From Chryseobacterium tructae (GTDB taxonomy: Bacteria; Bacteroidota; Bacteroidia; Flavobacteriales; Weeksellaceae), in NCBI RefSeq assembly GCF_030409875.1, contig NZ_JAUFQR010000001.1, forward strand, positions 620,001 to 684,000: DNA of 64,000 bases, read 5' to 3'. Below are positions 18,181 through 26,910 of the stretch, piece by piece (the stretch's first letter is position 1; every line of letters starts with the position of its first letter). Under the pieces are notes generated by a model. That model saw only the letters and a program-made list of their open reading frames with translations. It was not told the DNA's origin and made no database searches. The translations under genes and the position numbers were made by a program.

Positions 18181-19352
18181 TTATCTGAAAATTTTAATCT
18201 GCTGTAAAAGGCCTTTTTCATCTTTATAGCTAAAGAGGTAATTTCCTCTTGGTACTTTTGATAAATCTATGTTTTTATTATAATAAGCAAAACCTTTGAT
18301 GATTTCTTTTCCATCCATTGAGTAGATTGTGTATTCAAATTGATTGCTGTTATTTTTATTACTGATAACAAAGCCATCTCTGGCTATATTGGTATACACC
18401 TTTTTCTCCAATGTCCCATTATTATTTGTATTTGTAGCGAGTACACTTTCGCTGATATCTGCCACTTGTATACTTTAATAGCTGAGCTGGTGAGAGACGT
18501 TGTACTTCCGCCGATGATGTACAGTTTATTGTTATATACTTCCGCTGTAGCATGCCTTCTGGGAATCATATTGGATGATAGCTGATGGAATTTATTGGTT
18601 GTAGTATCAAAATAAGCCAGAAAAGTTTGATTATTATAACCCCCTGCAATAAAAATCTTATTGCCGGATACAGCTAATGAGTGGCCTGATATACCAGCAG
18701 GCATTGTATATTGATTGATCCAAAGATCAGTTTTGAGGTCGTAAACATTGATCAGGCGAGATGGGGTACCGTTAAAACCACCAATGACATAAAGCTTGTC
18801 ATTCACAATTTTGCCCTTAGTTTCTCTGGCTGTGGGCATATCAGGTAACGGATGCCATGTATCTGAGGCAATATCATAATACTGGAATCTATTAGAAAAG
18901 ACTGTAGTTGCCACTCCATTCAGTCCGCTGCCGCCAAATACATATATTTTGCCGTTATGGGTGGCAGAACCTGCGTTTCCGGTATAGGAACGATTAACAG
19001 CGCCCTTTGTTACTTTATTGGTTTCAAGGTCTACAATTTCAAGATGGCTGTTTCCCCAACCGTTAAAAATATAAATTTTATTATTGTAAGTCTCAGAATT
19101 AGCAAACTTTTTGGAAAGCAGAGTAGGATTGAGAACACTCCATTTGTTATCCGTAATATTATATTTCTCAATATAATTGGCATTGCCACCCTTGTCCTGA
19201 TATCCATTGCTCACATAGATATTATCATCCACAATTACACTGGCTGCAGCACCTCTGCCTACAGACATATTGGCGAGATTTTTAAAATCAAGGGTTTGTG
19301 CGTGGGTTAGTAGTGAGCCCAAAAATGTAAGGAATAATAATCTTGTTTTCAA
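18181..19352 (-). CDS. Kelch-repeat protein with T9SS sorting domain, one frameshift
   Basis: Signal peptide MKTRLLFLTFLGSLLTHAQ, then six Kelch-type repeats (for example YNNKIYIFNGWGN, NGKIYVFGGSGL, NDKLYVIGGFNG, YNNKLYIIGGS) forming a probable beta-propeller. The frame breaks at AA/TT 18466-18467. Adding one base joins it to VADISESVLATN and a C-terminal beta-domain (FEYTIYSMDGKEIIKGFAYY ... GNYLFSYKDEKGLLQ) typical of type IX secretion sorting signals. The repaired length is about 390 residues. Probably cell-surface or secreted; ligand unknown. Confidence 0.8.
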
Positions 19353-19551
19353 TGGTAGGAGTTTTAGTGTTTGGTTCTATTTGATTTTCTTTAAGTGATT
19401 CAGGTTTATTTTTTAATACCAGACTCTTTAAGATGATAATCGTATTCCAAAGATAGGGAAAATTTGATGAGGTATTTGGGTTCATATCAAGGATATTTTT
19501 TTCATCCAGAATACATCCAAGACTGTATTTGCTTTTTTAACTCGTTGTTAT

Positions 19552-20061
19552 TCAGTCTTCTTTATTTAGATGCAGTTGAGTGAAACCGTCTTTAAGTTGA
19601 TAGTCTTTATGTTTAAATTTTGAGTTCAGTTCACTGCTGTTTCCCTAAACACCGCCAACTCCTGTGATGAGTGGATGAATATTAAAATAAATATCCGTTA
19701 CCAAATCTTTGTTGATAAAGGCATTAAAAGCACCTGTTCCACCACCAACTGCCATTTCGTGCCAGCCTTTTTCTGACATATATTCAATAGCTTCTTCAGG
19801 ACTTTTAACTGTCTTGTAGTCTTTTGATGGGTAAGGTTTTTCAGAGAGTATTACGATTTCTATTCCGTTGAAATGATCTTTGACTTGCTGTGGGAAGGTT
19901 AAAAAATTTTCAAAGGTTTTAAAGCCTATGACAAGGTTCCCCACTTTTTTTGCGAATGCTAAATAAAACGCCATCGCTTCTGCTGGCAGCTGATGATGTG
20001 GATGATCGGATAATAATACTTTACCATTAGCTGAAATGTTGGCAATTACTGTTACTTTCAT
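19552..20061 (-). pseudogene. RibD C-terminal / dihydrofolate-reductase-like protein, in-frame TAG
   Basis: From the ATG at 20061 the product starts MKVTVIANISANGKVLLSD, with NLVIGFKTFENF and a nucleotide-binding EMAVGGGTGAFNAF, all typical of RibD-C (DHFR-like) reductases. A TAG at 19645-19647 stops it after GVGGV. The same frame then continues convincingly (GNSSELNSKFKHKDYQLKDG) to TGA at 19552, which would give 169 residues. A single T-to-A change from TTG would explain it. The gene is divergent from an HxlR regulator that probably controls it. Confidence 0.7.
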
Positions 20062-20116
20062 TTTTAATTTTTTTACCATGTAAAATTATCTGAAAGAAAC
20101 TTTACCTTTACTATCC

Positions 20117-20136
20117 GTTACCTTTTGGAAAGTAAC
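20117..20136. promoter_or_regulatory. Palindromic operator between reductase and HxlR genes
   Basis: GTTACCTTTTGGAAAGTAAC is a near-perfect 20-base palindrome (arms GTTACnTT / AAnGTAAC). It sits 10 bases before the HxlR ATG and about 55 bases before the divergent reductase gene. It is a good candidate binding site for the HxlR protein. Confidence 0.6.
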
Positions 20137-20146
20137 TATTGTGTGT

Positions 20147-20464
20147 ATGAGTACTAAAAAGAATGACATCAGTAAAGAACAAATATTGGCCCTTAAAGAT
20201 GCCATTGAATTGTTGGGTGGCAAATGGAAATTCTGTATTCTGCATAATTTGTATCATCACGAAACCATGCGGTTTAAAGATTTGCAGGAAATAGCTCAAG
20301 GAATAAGTCCAAAAGTTTTATCCAAAGTGCTGCAGGAACTGGAAGAGAATTTACTGATCACCCGAACGGTTAATAACACCAAACCTGTTACCGTTTCGTA
20401 TGCACTTACCACACATGCCGAAGAAACCGAAGATGTGGTTAATGCTTTAATTAATTTGGGTTGA
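20147..20464 (+). CDS. HxlR-family transcriptional regulator
   Basis: 105 residues from the ATG at 20147 (a GTG six bases upstream is possible). The winged-helix HxlR pattern is clear: LLGGKWKFCILHNLYHHETM, RFKDLQEIAQGISPKVLSKV, LQELEENLLITR and the VTVSYALT wing. HxlR proteins are DNA-binding dimers that often respond to redox or electrophile stress and control a divergent neighbour, which fits the RibD-C-like gene next door. Confidence 0.9.
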   Translation: MSTKKNDISKEQILALKDAIELLGGKWKFCILHNLYHHETMRFKDLQEIAQGISPKVLSKVLQELEENLLITRTVNNTKPVTVSYALTTHAEETEDVVNALINLG

Positions 20465-20630
20465 AGCATAGAAAGAAAATAAAGGAGAAGTGATTTTTAT
20501 ATCATTAAGAAGCTGAGTTTATATCAGATCATTTTTTTTTGGTTTTGATGGCTCTATTTTTTCCTATTTTTACAATTAATTTTTAACCAAAAATGGTCAA
20601 TCTATTTTGGATTATGACACAAAAATAGAA

Positions 20631-21221
20631 ATGAAAATAAAAAAAATATTATTTAGCACATTAACCGCTCTTGTTTTAATGATATCAATATTCCTTTATA
20701 TGAATAGGGATAAATTTGTCTATGTAGGTTCAGTAGATATTATTGAAGTAGATTGCAGCAAAAAAAATCAAATCTTGAGCGAAGTTTTTGAAAGTGACCA
20801 AAGGATTAGAAAATCAAATGAACTCATCAAATACGCTAAAGAAGATCACAGGAATCAGGAATTAGTGATTAGCATTATTGAAAAGTGTGGTATGCCGACA
20901 TTAAAGGAGGTGGATCAAAAACACATGGATGCAATCTGGTTGGGTCTGCAACATAGTACTAAAGAAATCAGAAAAAAGTATTTTCCACAAATAGAGAAAG
21001 CGGTAAAAAATGGAGACTTATCTAAACAGCAATATGCATTGATGAAAGATAGGATGTTAATGGACGAAGGAAAACCCCAAATATATGGTTCACAAATAGA
21101 AAATGGTAAATTGTATACATTAGAAAATCCTGAAACTGTAAACGAAAGAAGAAAAGAAATGGGATTGGAACCAATAGAGGATTATTTAAAGTATTTTAAT
21201 ATTCAGTTCAATCCGAATTAA
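20631..21221 (+). CDS. DUF6624 family protein, membrane-anchored
   Basis: 196 residues from the ATG at 20631, beginning MKIKKILFSTLTALVLMISI, an N-terminal membrane anchor or signal. The remainder has the DUF6624 pattern: MDAIWLGLQHSTKEIRKKYF, ALMKDRMLMDEGKPQIYGSQ, NERRKEMGLEPI. Family role unknown; similar proteins occur near toxin-immunity loci. Confidence 0.7.
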   Translation: MKIKKILFSTLTALVLMISIFLYMNRDKFVYVGSVDIIEVDCSKKNQILSEVFESDQRIRKSNELIKYAKEDHRNQELVISIIEKCGMPTLKEVDQKHMDAIWLGLQHSTKEIRKKYFPQIEKAVKNGDLSKQQYALMKDRMLMDEGKPQIYGSQIENGKLYTLENPETVNERRKEMGLEPIEDYLKYFNIQFNPN

Positions 21222-21243
21222 CAACACAATATGTAATCACGTA

Positions 21244-21262
21244 GACGACTTTGCGCAACGGG
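21244..21262 (+). repeat. AAAGTC-hairpin GCGCAGCGGGG repeat, partial copy
   Basis: GACGACTTTGCGCAACGGG lies between convergent genes and matches the right part of the hairpin repeat at 23707 and 26971. Confidence 0.45.
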
Positions 21263-21271
21263 TAACGGTTA

Positions 21272-21913
21272 TTATTTTAATTGAATTTCAATCTTTTTAT
21301 CTTCCATAAATAACTTTATCCAATTGGGATTTTCATTATTTCTTGGAATGCATTCAATTAAGCTTTTATTATTTTTATAATTGTCTATAGCTCTTTTCCC
21401 AAACTTGATTTTCATTTCATAAATTTCATTGCCACCATATCCAATCCAGGCTTTTGTTATGATTTGCTTGTTATTTTCAATATTATGATAAAGTAAAGAT
21501 TTTGAGTCTTCCGGTAAATGACTTATACCATCACACCAAAAAGACTTAGCATAATATTTTATCTTTTCATTTTCAATGTTTTTAAAATCCAGAGACCATT
21601 CTAAATGACTGCAAAATTCTATATTAAACACTGGTTCATTAAGATTATAATTAAAAGCACCACAATTTGGACATTCAATATATTCTCCATTCAATTTTTC
21701 AAACTCACATTCTGCACATTTGCCATTTCTATTGTTTAAATGTTGAATAATAATTTTTGCTTCATTTTGGTCTAAATTGAATTCGTCAATTATTTTTTTT
21801 TCAGTAAATACTTTTAAATCATTTTGCATCAAAATATAAATATCAAGTTTTTGTTCTTCAGAAAAGTTGATAGTAATAACTTCATTTTTACATCTTTTGC
21901 AATTAATTTTCAT
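21272..21913 (-). CDS. Hypothetical protein with zinc-ribbon-like cysteines
   Basis: 213 residues. Cysteine pairs at the N-terminus (CKRC), at about 75-78 (CAEC) and about 89-92 (CPNC) suggest bound zinc. The C-terminal half is unrecognised. Cytoplasmic. The promoter-like TAAATTTG lies upstream (complement near 21945-21952). Confidence 0.6.
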   Translation of the reverse strand: MKINCKRCKNEVITINFSEEQKLDIYILMQNDLKVFTEKKIIDEFNLDQNEAKIIIQHLNNRNGKCAECEFEKLNGEYIECPNCGAFNYNLNEPVFNIEFCSHLEWSLDFKNIENEKIKYYAKSFWCDGISHLPEDSKSLLYHNIENNKQIITKAWIGYGGNEIYEMKIKFGKRAIDNYKNNKSLIECIPRNNENPNWIKLFMEDKKIEIQLK

Positions 21914-22036
21914 TCTTAATTTGTTTTTTTATGACCAGTATCCAAATTTACATATTAAATGAATATTATCGAGTATCTATTTGGACAGTTTTAAATAGAG
22001 GATATATGAACAAAAAATACTCTTTTATAGTCACTT

Positions 22037-22561
22037 TTATATTTTCCCTTTCCTTTCAACAATAAGATACGCTGCATCCAGCATTTTAATCAAGTGAATA
22101 TAGGGGTTGATCATATTCCTTTCCGGTAGCTTATCATAGATGCCCAGTGAGAAATAGACCATTCCTGAAATAAAATAATCAAATTCCTTAACGCTGTATT
22201 CTTTGAAAGCTTTTTTAAAGACCAGCAGTGGATTTTGATATTCTTTCTCTGTAAGTAAGCCAAGAACCAATGGTGAAACACCTTCCAACTGAGTATTGAC
22301 AAACAATTTCTTTTCCTTCAACATTAAAAAGTAGCCTGCACGGATGAATGACCGTATCGCCTGATGAAAGTGATAAATAACGGAAGGATCTTCTTTTATC
22401 CAGCTATTTCTTTTAAGGGCATAGCTCATAATGGTGTTTAAAAGCTCTTTGGTCGCTGTCAGATCATTGAGCTGAAAAAATGTTTCCATCTGCTGTAAGC
22501 CACAATGTTTCTTCCGGCCTTTCCCAAGTCGGGATTGAAAGTCTGTTCTGGTTTTTTTCAT
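22037..22561 (-). CDS. Hypothetical helical protein
   Basis: 174 residues, mostly helical, basic N-terminus (MKKTRTDFQSRLGKGRKKHC). No signal peptide or motif recognised (FIRAGYFLMLKEKKLFVNTQ and YFISGMVYFSLGIYDKLPER are typical stretches). It may be the edge of an older mobile element, given the unusual 800-base region upstream; that is inference. Confidence 0.55.
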   Translation of the reverse strand: MKKTRTDFQSRLGKGRKKHCGLQQMETFFQLNDLTATKELLNTIMSYALKRNSWIKEDPSVIYHFHQAIRSFIRAGYFLMLKEKKLFVNTQLEGVSPLVLGLLTEKEYQNPLLVFKKAFKEYSVKEFDYFISGMVYFSLGIYDKLPERNMINPYIHLIKMLDAAYLIVERKGKI

Positions 22562-22628
22562 GAGTGTGTATTTTATGGGTGATGTTTTTTAATAATTTTT
22601 TTTAGTGGCTATATACAATTTTACATTA

Positions 22629-22706
22629 CTGTCATTCTGACGAAGGAAGAATATCATAATAGGGCTTAGATTCTTCATTTCACTTCGTTACATTCAGAAT
22701 GACAGA
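22629..22706. repeat. Long inverted repeat (GTCATTCTGACGAAGGAAGAAT type)
   Basis: GTCATTCTGACGAAGG at the left pairs with the right end CACTTCGTTACATTCAGAAT followed by GAC, and AGAAT...ATTCTTC extends the stem. This is a common dispersed palindrome in Bacteroidota genomes. It could form a long hairpin and insulate transcripts. Confidence 0.7.
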
Positions 22707-22761
22707 GTCATAATAATAAGATAACCGCATTAGTGCAAAATTGTATGTAATTACCTTTTTT

Positions 22762-22872
22762 AAGCCATTAAGAATAGTTAAGATCATAGCTGAAACTATG
22801 TATTTAGCGTGCTGCTTCATCCATCTTTGAGGGATCTTAACTTATCTTATTCTCTTCATTTTTCTTAATGGT
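22762..22872. repeat. Long imperfect inverted repeat
   Basis: CCATTAAGAATAGTTAAGATC near 22764 is mirrored by GATCTTAACTTATCTTATTC and TTTCTTAATGG near 22832-22871, enclosing about 50 bases including a CATAGCTGAAACTATG hairpin. It could fold as one large stem in RNA. Confidence 0.55.
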
Positions 22873-22893
22873 TTTAATTTTTTGTTTTTTATT

Positions 22894-23013
22894 TTACGAT
22901 TTTACTGGCCGTATAGGAGAAGTCCTGAACTTCCTGTCTATATAAGCCGAATGAATAGGATAGAATTTGTGTTTTCTAAAAGCCCGAAAGCCGCAATGGA
23001 TTGTACACCCCAT
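22894..23013 (-). CDS. Possible 39-residue peptide
   Basis: An ATG at 23013 opens MGCTIHCGFRAFRKHKFYPI ... RTSPIRPVKS, basic and stop-free for 39 codons in a stretch whose composition is richer in GC than its surroundings. The 825-base gap 22562-23386 contains no other convincing gene; the rest is repeats and a leader upstream of the XRE gene. Could instead be part of a structured RNA. Confidence 0.25.
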   Translation of the reverse strand: MGCTIHCGFRAFRKHKFYPIHSAYIDRKFRTSPIRPVKS

Positions 23014-23306
23014 TGTACCGTATCATGATACTTTATGTGGTAAAGCAGGCTTAGAAAAAATGATTGTAGAAAAGCAGAACAGCATGAAAATAAAAACGGC
23101 ATGAGACTCTACAATATCCGTCATAGAGGTACTGGTATACCGTGCAACAGATAAGAGAGCCCACGCCTAGGTCGTGAGCTTCATACTTATCATCTTGTTG
23201 CTTTAAAAATTACCAGTTTTCTATGACAAGACTCTAAGCAATAGCTTCTATATTTCGTTGAAGTATCGCAAAGCTACATTTATTGTAGCTTATTGTACAA
23301 ATATAA

Positions 23307-23324
23307 TACAATTTTCGAATTGTA
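23307..23324. promoter_or_regulatory. Perfect palindrome upstream of XRE gene
   Basis: TACAATTTTCGAATTGTA has 7-base arms around TTCG and lies about 62 bases before the XRE ATG. A related TGTAG...CTACA dyad overlaps on its right and a TTGTA...TGTACAA dyad on its left. This clustering suggests autoregulation by the XRE protein. Confidence 0.55.
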
Positions 23325-23386
23325 GGCTAATTCAACTACATTTTTTTCTTGTAAACTTTCCAAATTGCTCTGATAATGGTATTGCA

Positions 23387-23611
23387 ATGGATAGAATTGA
23401 ATTTCGAATCGCTTTTGGTAAAAGAGTTGAAAAATTTAGAAAGAAGATGGGATTAAGCTATCGGGAGTTAGCTCAGAAATGTGATGTAGACCATAGTAAT
23501 ATTAGCAAAATTGAAAAAGGAGAAGTTGATTTAAGAATTTCAACAATTCAGGAACTAGCCAAAGGCTTGGAAGTTCATCCTCAGGAATTGTTTGATTTTA
23601 AAATTGATTAA
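23387..23611 (+). CDS. XRE-family HTH regulator
   Basis: 74 residues from the ATG at 23387; the longer upstream frame reads into leader sequence. A compact HTH_3 domain fills the protein: FGKRVEKFRKKMGLSYRELA, QKCDVDHSNISKIEKGEVDL, RISTIQELAKGLEVHP, ending FDFKID. A bidirectional terminator follows. A close relative, broken, lies at 26683-26909 with the same downstream layout. Confidence 0.9.
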   Translation: MDRIEFRIAFGKRVEKFRKKMGLSYRELAQKCDVDHSNISKIEKGEVDLRISTIQELAKGLEVHPQELFDFKID

Positions 23612-23645
23612 AAATCCTAGATTTGTCCTTAATTATAATATAAAA

Positions 23646-23678
23646 ACAAGCTCCGAAGTCGAAGACTTCGGAGCTTGT
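23646..23678. terminator. Bidirectional hairpin terminator
   Basis: Perfect 15-base arms (ACAAGCTCCGAAGTC / GACTTCGGAGCTTGT) around GAA, with T5 after it on the plus strand and T5 on the minus strand. It separates the XRE gene from the convergent 137-residue gene. Confidence 0.9.
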
Positions 23679-23706
23679 TTTTATATTAGCTTGATTTTAT
23701 TGGTAT

Positions 23707-23733
23707 AAAGTCAGGAGACTTTGCGCAACAGGG
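23707..23733 (+). repeat. AAAGTC-hairpin GCGCAGCGGGG repeat, copy 3
   Basis: AAAGTCAGGAGACTTT is a perfect 6-base stem with an AGGA loop, followed by GCGCAACAGGG. It is near-identical to the copy at 26971. Confidence 0.6.
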
Positions 23734-23747
23734 ATAGTGCTAACTTT

Positions 23748-24161
23748 TTACTCTATTTGTGACTGAGATAGTAAGCTTGTAATTGATTCAATAACTTCTT
23801 TACTATTTAAAATAATTTTAAGATCTTCATTCAATTCCTCATAATTAGCCGCTATATAATGATCATCTTCTAAAACGCTAATAATTTTTAAGGGATATAC
23901 TTTCATAATTCCATGAATTAATCTTAATAATGTAAAAGTATATCCTAAATTAGGAACGTTAATTCTAAATGTATGGATAAAACATTCAGTTCCAAATTCA
24001 TCTACTTCTGGATTTAGGATTGGTTTACCAGTGATTGTTTTAACGTTACCAATTAATGCTCCATTTGTCATATCTGATAAAAAAGTGGACTGACTTAATA
24101 AAACTTCTTTTGGTGTTGGTTCTGTTTTCTCAATTGAGATTTTATTCCAAAGATTTTCCAT
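23748..24161 (-). CDS. Hypothetical protein paired with nuclease gene
   Basis: 137 residues, cytoplasmic, acidic, beginning MENLWNKISIEKTEPTPKEV. No family recognised. It starts 78 bases after the exonuclease-phosphatase-family gene on the same strand, with no terminator visible between them, so the pair probably forms one operon. Its small size next to a nuclease suggests an accessory, inhibitor or specificity partner; this is inference. Confidence 0.6.
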   Translation of the reverse strand: MENLWNKISIEKTEPTPKEVLLSQSTFLSDMTNGALIGNVKTITGKPILNPEVDEFGTECFIHTFRINVPNLGYTFTLLRLIHGIMKVYPLKIISVLEDDHYIAANYEELNEDLKIILNSKEVIESITSLLSQSQIE

Positions 24162-24239
24162 TACTATTTTGTTGTAGATTAAGATTAAATTTAATAGGTA
24201 AATGATCTGATATTTTTTTATTTATCCTCGTTGTAGAAT

Positions 24240-25004
24240 TTACATTTTTAATAATGATTTGCCATCAATTTCTGTCAAAATTTCTAGATGAGATTCGTGA
24301 AAATCATCTAATAAATCTGGACGAATTATAACCTGATCATAAATGTTCCAATGTAAATTAATATATTTATATGTGTCAAAATAATGTGTTCCGCAAGTAT
24401 TTCCTTTTGAAAATTCACCAAAAAAATTCCACATTGGATTATAAAAATACTTGAAAGGTTTATTCAGAATATCTCGTTGTCCTAAATATGCAATTTCTTT
24501 GGAGTTTGTATTATTAAGCCCATTTGCACTAATAAGTCCATTTTCAAATGGATTCATATTAAAATCTCCAAGAACAAACGTTCTTTGATGCTCTACTTCA
24601 AATTCTTTTAATTCAACATCTTCGCGAAGACTAGTGCATAACCCACTGTGATCTTCACTATTTCCCCAATTTACTTTTGAGGGAAAATGAACAATTCCCA
24701 TTAATAAATTTTCAAAATTTTCAATATTTAAGCTATAAATTCCATATCTGCTATGACCATAGATTTCATTTATTTCTATGTTATTTAATGTAGTGAAAAT
24801 TTTAGCTTTGTTAAAAATTATATTTTGAATTAATCGAAAATCTGTATTATAACTTTGTAAATTTTTAAGTATTAACTCTTCATGTTCCCCATATTCTATA
24901 ATAACTAACAAATTAATATTATGTATTTCAACTAAATTCCTAACTTCGTCCAACAAACTATTTTTGTTGATGTTCCAAAACAAAACTCTTAAAACATTAC
25001 TCAT
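24240..25004 (-). CDS. Endonuclease/exonuclease/phosphatase (EEP) family protein
   Basis: 254 residues with the EEP-fold signature: LFWNIN at residues 8-13 (metal-binding Asn11), Glu37 in VIIEYGE, IVHFPS near 105-110, LGDFNMNP at 145-152 (Asp147, Asn149) and DQVIIRP near 223, with a late His near 236-239. Enzymes of this fold cut DNA, RNA or phosphate esters using a divalent metal. No signal peptide, so it acts in the cytoplasm. Context, in a conflict-gene island with a small partner and a nearby XRE gene, suggests a defence or toxin role. Confidence 0.8.
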   Translation of the reverse strand: MSNVLRVLFWNINKNSLLDEVRNLVEIHNINLLVIIEYGEHEELILKNLQSYNTDFRLIQNIIFNKAKIFTTLNNIEINEIYGHSRYGIYSLNIENFENLLMGIVHFPSKVNWGNSEDHSGLCTSLREDVELKEFEVEHQRTFVLGDFNMNPFENGLISANGLNNTNSKEIAYLGQRDILNKPFKYFYNPMWNFFGEFSKGNTCGTHYFDTYKYINLHWNIYDQVIIRPDLLDDFHESHLEILTEIDGKSLLKM

Positions 25005-25087
25005 AATCCTAGATAGATAATTGCCGTTATATTCTTATTATGCCCAAACCCCAAAATAAACATTTTGATAATATAATTTAAAAGCGA

Positions 25088-25120
25088 AGCTATACGAAAG
25101 GATCCATGCGGTAGCAAGGG
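25088..25120 (+). repeat. CGGTAGCGAGG-type dispersed repeat, copy 4
   Basis: AGCTATACGAAAGGATCC followed by ATGCGGTAGCAAGGG, in the gap after the 127-residue gene. Same family as 12597 and 16972. Confidence 0.55.
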
Positions 25121-25148
25121 TTATTAATTCAATAAGCTTAAAAATCAT

Positions 25149-25532
25149 CTATAAATACATGAGATTTTTTACTGTATAAAGATATTCCGAATCAGCTTTA
25201 ATTTTGATTATTGGAAAATCTAAAAGCTGTTCTATATTTTTAGCTCCATAGATTTTATAATCAGTATTTATTCTAACTTCATCAAAAATCTTGTCAACAT
25301 CTATATCAATAATTAGATTTATTCCTTCCTCCAAGCTTGAAACATAGTTAATTTTTGTTTCAGCTCCCATGTTTAAGAAATCAATCAGGGTATTAATACT
25401 TTTTGGAATTGTTTCTTTTTCAGTTTTATTTACCGTTTCTTGTAAATCAGTAGGTAACTTGTTGAAATTTAGTTTAATAAAAATTAGATTTTCAGCTGCT
25501 GACCGTAAGTAGTTTAGTATTTTTTCTTTCAT
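25149..25532 (-). CDS. Hypothetical protein
   Basis: 127 residues, cytoplasmic, acidic and helical (MKEKILNYLRSAAENLIFIK). No motif recognised. The first gene downstream of groEL-tail copy 5, and so probable cargo of that unit. Confidence 0.55.
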   Translation of the reverse strand: MKEKILNYLRSAAENLIFIKLNFNKLPTDLQETVNKTEKETIPKSINTLIDFLNMGAETKINYVSSLEEGINLIIDIDVDKIFDEVRINTDYKIYGAKNIEQLLDFPIIKIKADSEYLYTVKNLMYL

Positions 25533-25651
25533 ATGTAATTGTTATTAGTTTTTTGGTATTCAAATCTACACATTGAATTAATAGTATGCAATATAATTTT
25601 GCTATTGTTTTTTAATCTTTTCGAAATAAGATTTATTATAATAATTTTCTA

Positions 25652-25893
25652 GCTAAGTTAAGATTTAAAATACCAATTCCTTATGGAAAACCATAATTCA
25701 AAAAAACCGCTCTACAAAAGCAGAACGGTTTATATATTAAATTTGTCTTAGCGACTTGCTACTACATCATTCCGGGCATTCCACTACCCATTGGCATAGC
25801 TGGCTCGTCTTTTTTCACTTCAGTGATTAACAACATTCCAGAAACAGAAGCTGCATTTTTAAGGGCAACTCTTTCAACTTGGTTGAACCCCGC
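25652..25893 (-). repeat. groEL-tail copy 5 (different allele)
   Basis: Read on the minus strand it encodes ...[20 protein letters not shown], then GSGMPGMM and stop, followed by the groEL terminator (hairpin at 25707-25728). Compared with the intact gene it lacks five codons (TTECV) and has KD for SA and S for G, so it came from a different groEL lineage. Beyond the terminator is the GGAATTGG/TTAAATCTTAAC leader also seen beside the intact groEL. Similarity fades at about 25893. Confidence 0.85.
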
Positions 25894-25931
25894 ATTTTGC
25901 CAATACAATGTTAACAGAAGTTTTTTTATGG

Positions 25932-26636
25932 TTAATGGATTGCAATTAATTTTTTTGTTTTACGATCATAACTTAAAATCATATCTTCAGCATTTTTGTC
26001 AAAAAGTATTACTTCTTTTACATTTATAAAGTCTCCACGATATACAGATTTATGGAAACTAAATCCTTGATTTTGAATTTCTTTAATATTTCCAAATTTT
26101 GATTTTCGTTGATCAAAGATATCTTTTAATTTATTTTCAGTAATACCAACACTAATTTCTCCATTTTGAGTTGCAAGAGATTTATAATCAGCATCTCTAA
26201 TAAGAGATTTATAATCAGCATCTCTAATAAAATTATTTGTTTTTTCAATTTCAGGATATAACTCTTCAATTTCTTTCAATTCTGTGGTGGAAAAATTATA
26301 TTCTTGAGAAGTTCCATTATCTAAATCGATTTTAACTCGTATTTCATTATAATTTGACTTCTCATCTTTTAAATTGTTGTAAAATATATAAGCAATATTT
26401 CCAGCTTGCTCTGTTAGATATTTTTGTTCATTATTCAATAAATCACTTTTACTTACTTGCAATTCAAAATAATTTGCTTTTTTTCCATTTGCGATTTTAA
26501 ATCCTATTGAACGATTTACTTGCCCACCATAAAATTGAAGAACTTTATCAACCGCTTCAACTTCAGTTTTAGAAACTCCAATTTTGTTACAAGAAAAAAT
26601 AATTAATAAGATTAAAATTTGTAAAATTTGTTTCAT
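25932..26636 (-). CDS. Hypothetical lipoprotein with internal 9-residue duplication
   Basis: 234 residues with lipoprotein signal [16 protein letters not shown] (Cys16). A tandem 27-base duplication at about 26179-26232 encodes IRDADYKSL twice in succession. The rest is beta-rich ([38 protein letters not shown]). The promoter-like TAAATTTG lies upstream (complement of 26671-26678). Function unknown. Confidence 0.65.
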   Translation of the reverse strand: MKQILQILILLIIFSCNKIGVSKTEVEAVDKVLQFYGGQVNRSIGFKIANGKKANYFELQVSKSDLLNNEQKYLTEQAGNIAYIFYNNLKDEKSNYNEIRVKIDLDNGTSQEYNFSTTELKEIEELYPEIEKTNNFIRDADYKSLIRDADYKSLATQNGEISVGITENKLKDIFDQRKSKFGNIKEIQNQGFSFHKSVYRGDFINVKEVILFDKNAEDMILSYDRKTKKLIAIH

Positions 26637-26682
26637 TACGTATTATTGGTTTAAAATTTCTGCTAACATCCAAATTTACGCA

Positions 26683-26909
26683 TTGCGTCAATATGCAATA
26701 TTAAAAAAAATTGGAGAACACGTCAAAGATTTAAGACTTAAATCTGGGCTTACCCAAGATGATGTTGTTCTAAATAGTTCCAAATTACTAAAGGTACAGT
26801 AAGCGATATAGAAAATGGAAAGAGAAACTTTGCATTTACTACATTAATTGATTTGGCAAGAGGTTTAAATGTATTGCCTAAAGATTTATTGGATTTCAAA
26901 ATTGATTAG
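26683..26909 (+). pseudogene. XRE-family HTH regulator with one frameshift
   Basis: The first frame reads ILKKIGEHVKDLRLKSGLTQ, DDVVLNSSK and stops. The next frame continues KGTVSDIENGKRNFAFTTLI, DLARGLNVLPKDLLDFKID to TAG at 26909. Adding one A near 26786 makes a single HTH_3 protein of about 75 residues, similar to the one at 23387, with the same LDFKID ending. The true start is unclear (a TTG at 26683 or further upstream), because the only nearby ATG is out of frame. Confidence 0.7.
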
Positions 26910-26910
26910 A

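Noticed and set aside
22037-22561. RteC-type conjugative-element regulator
   Set aside because: Sequence does not match the RteC pattern and no tra or mob genes accompany it.
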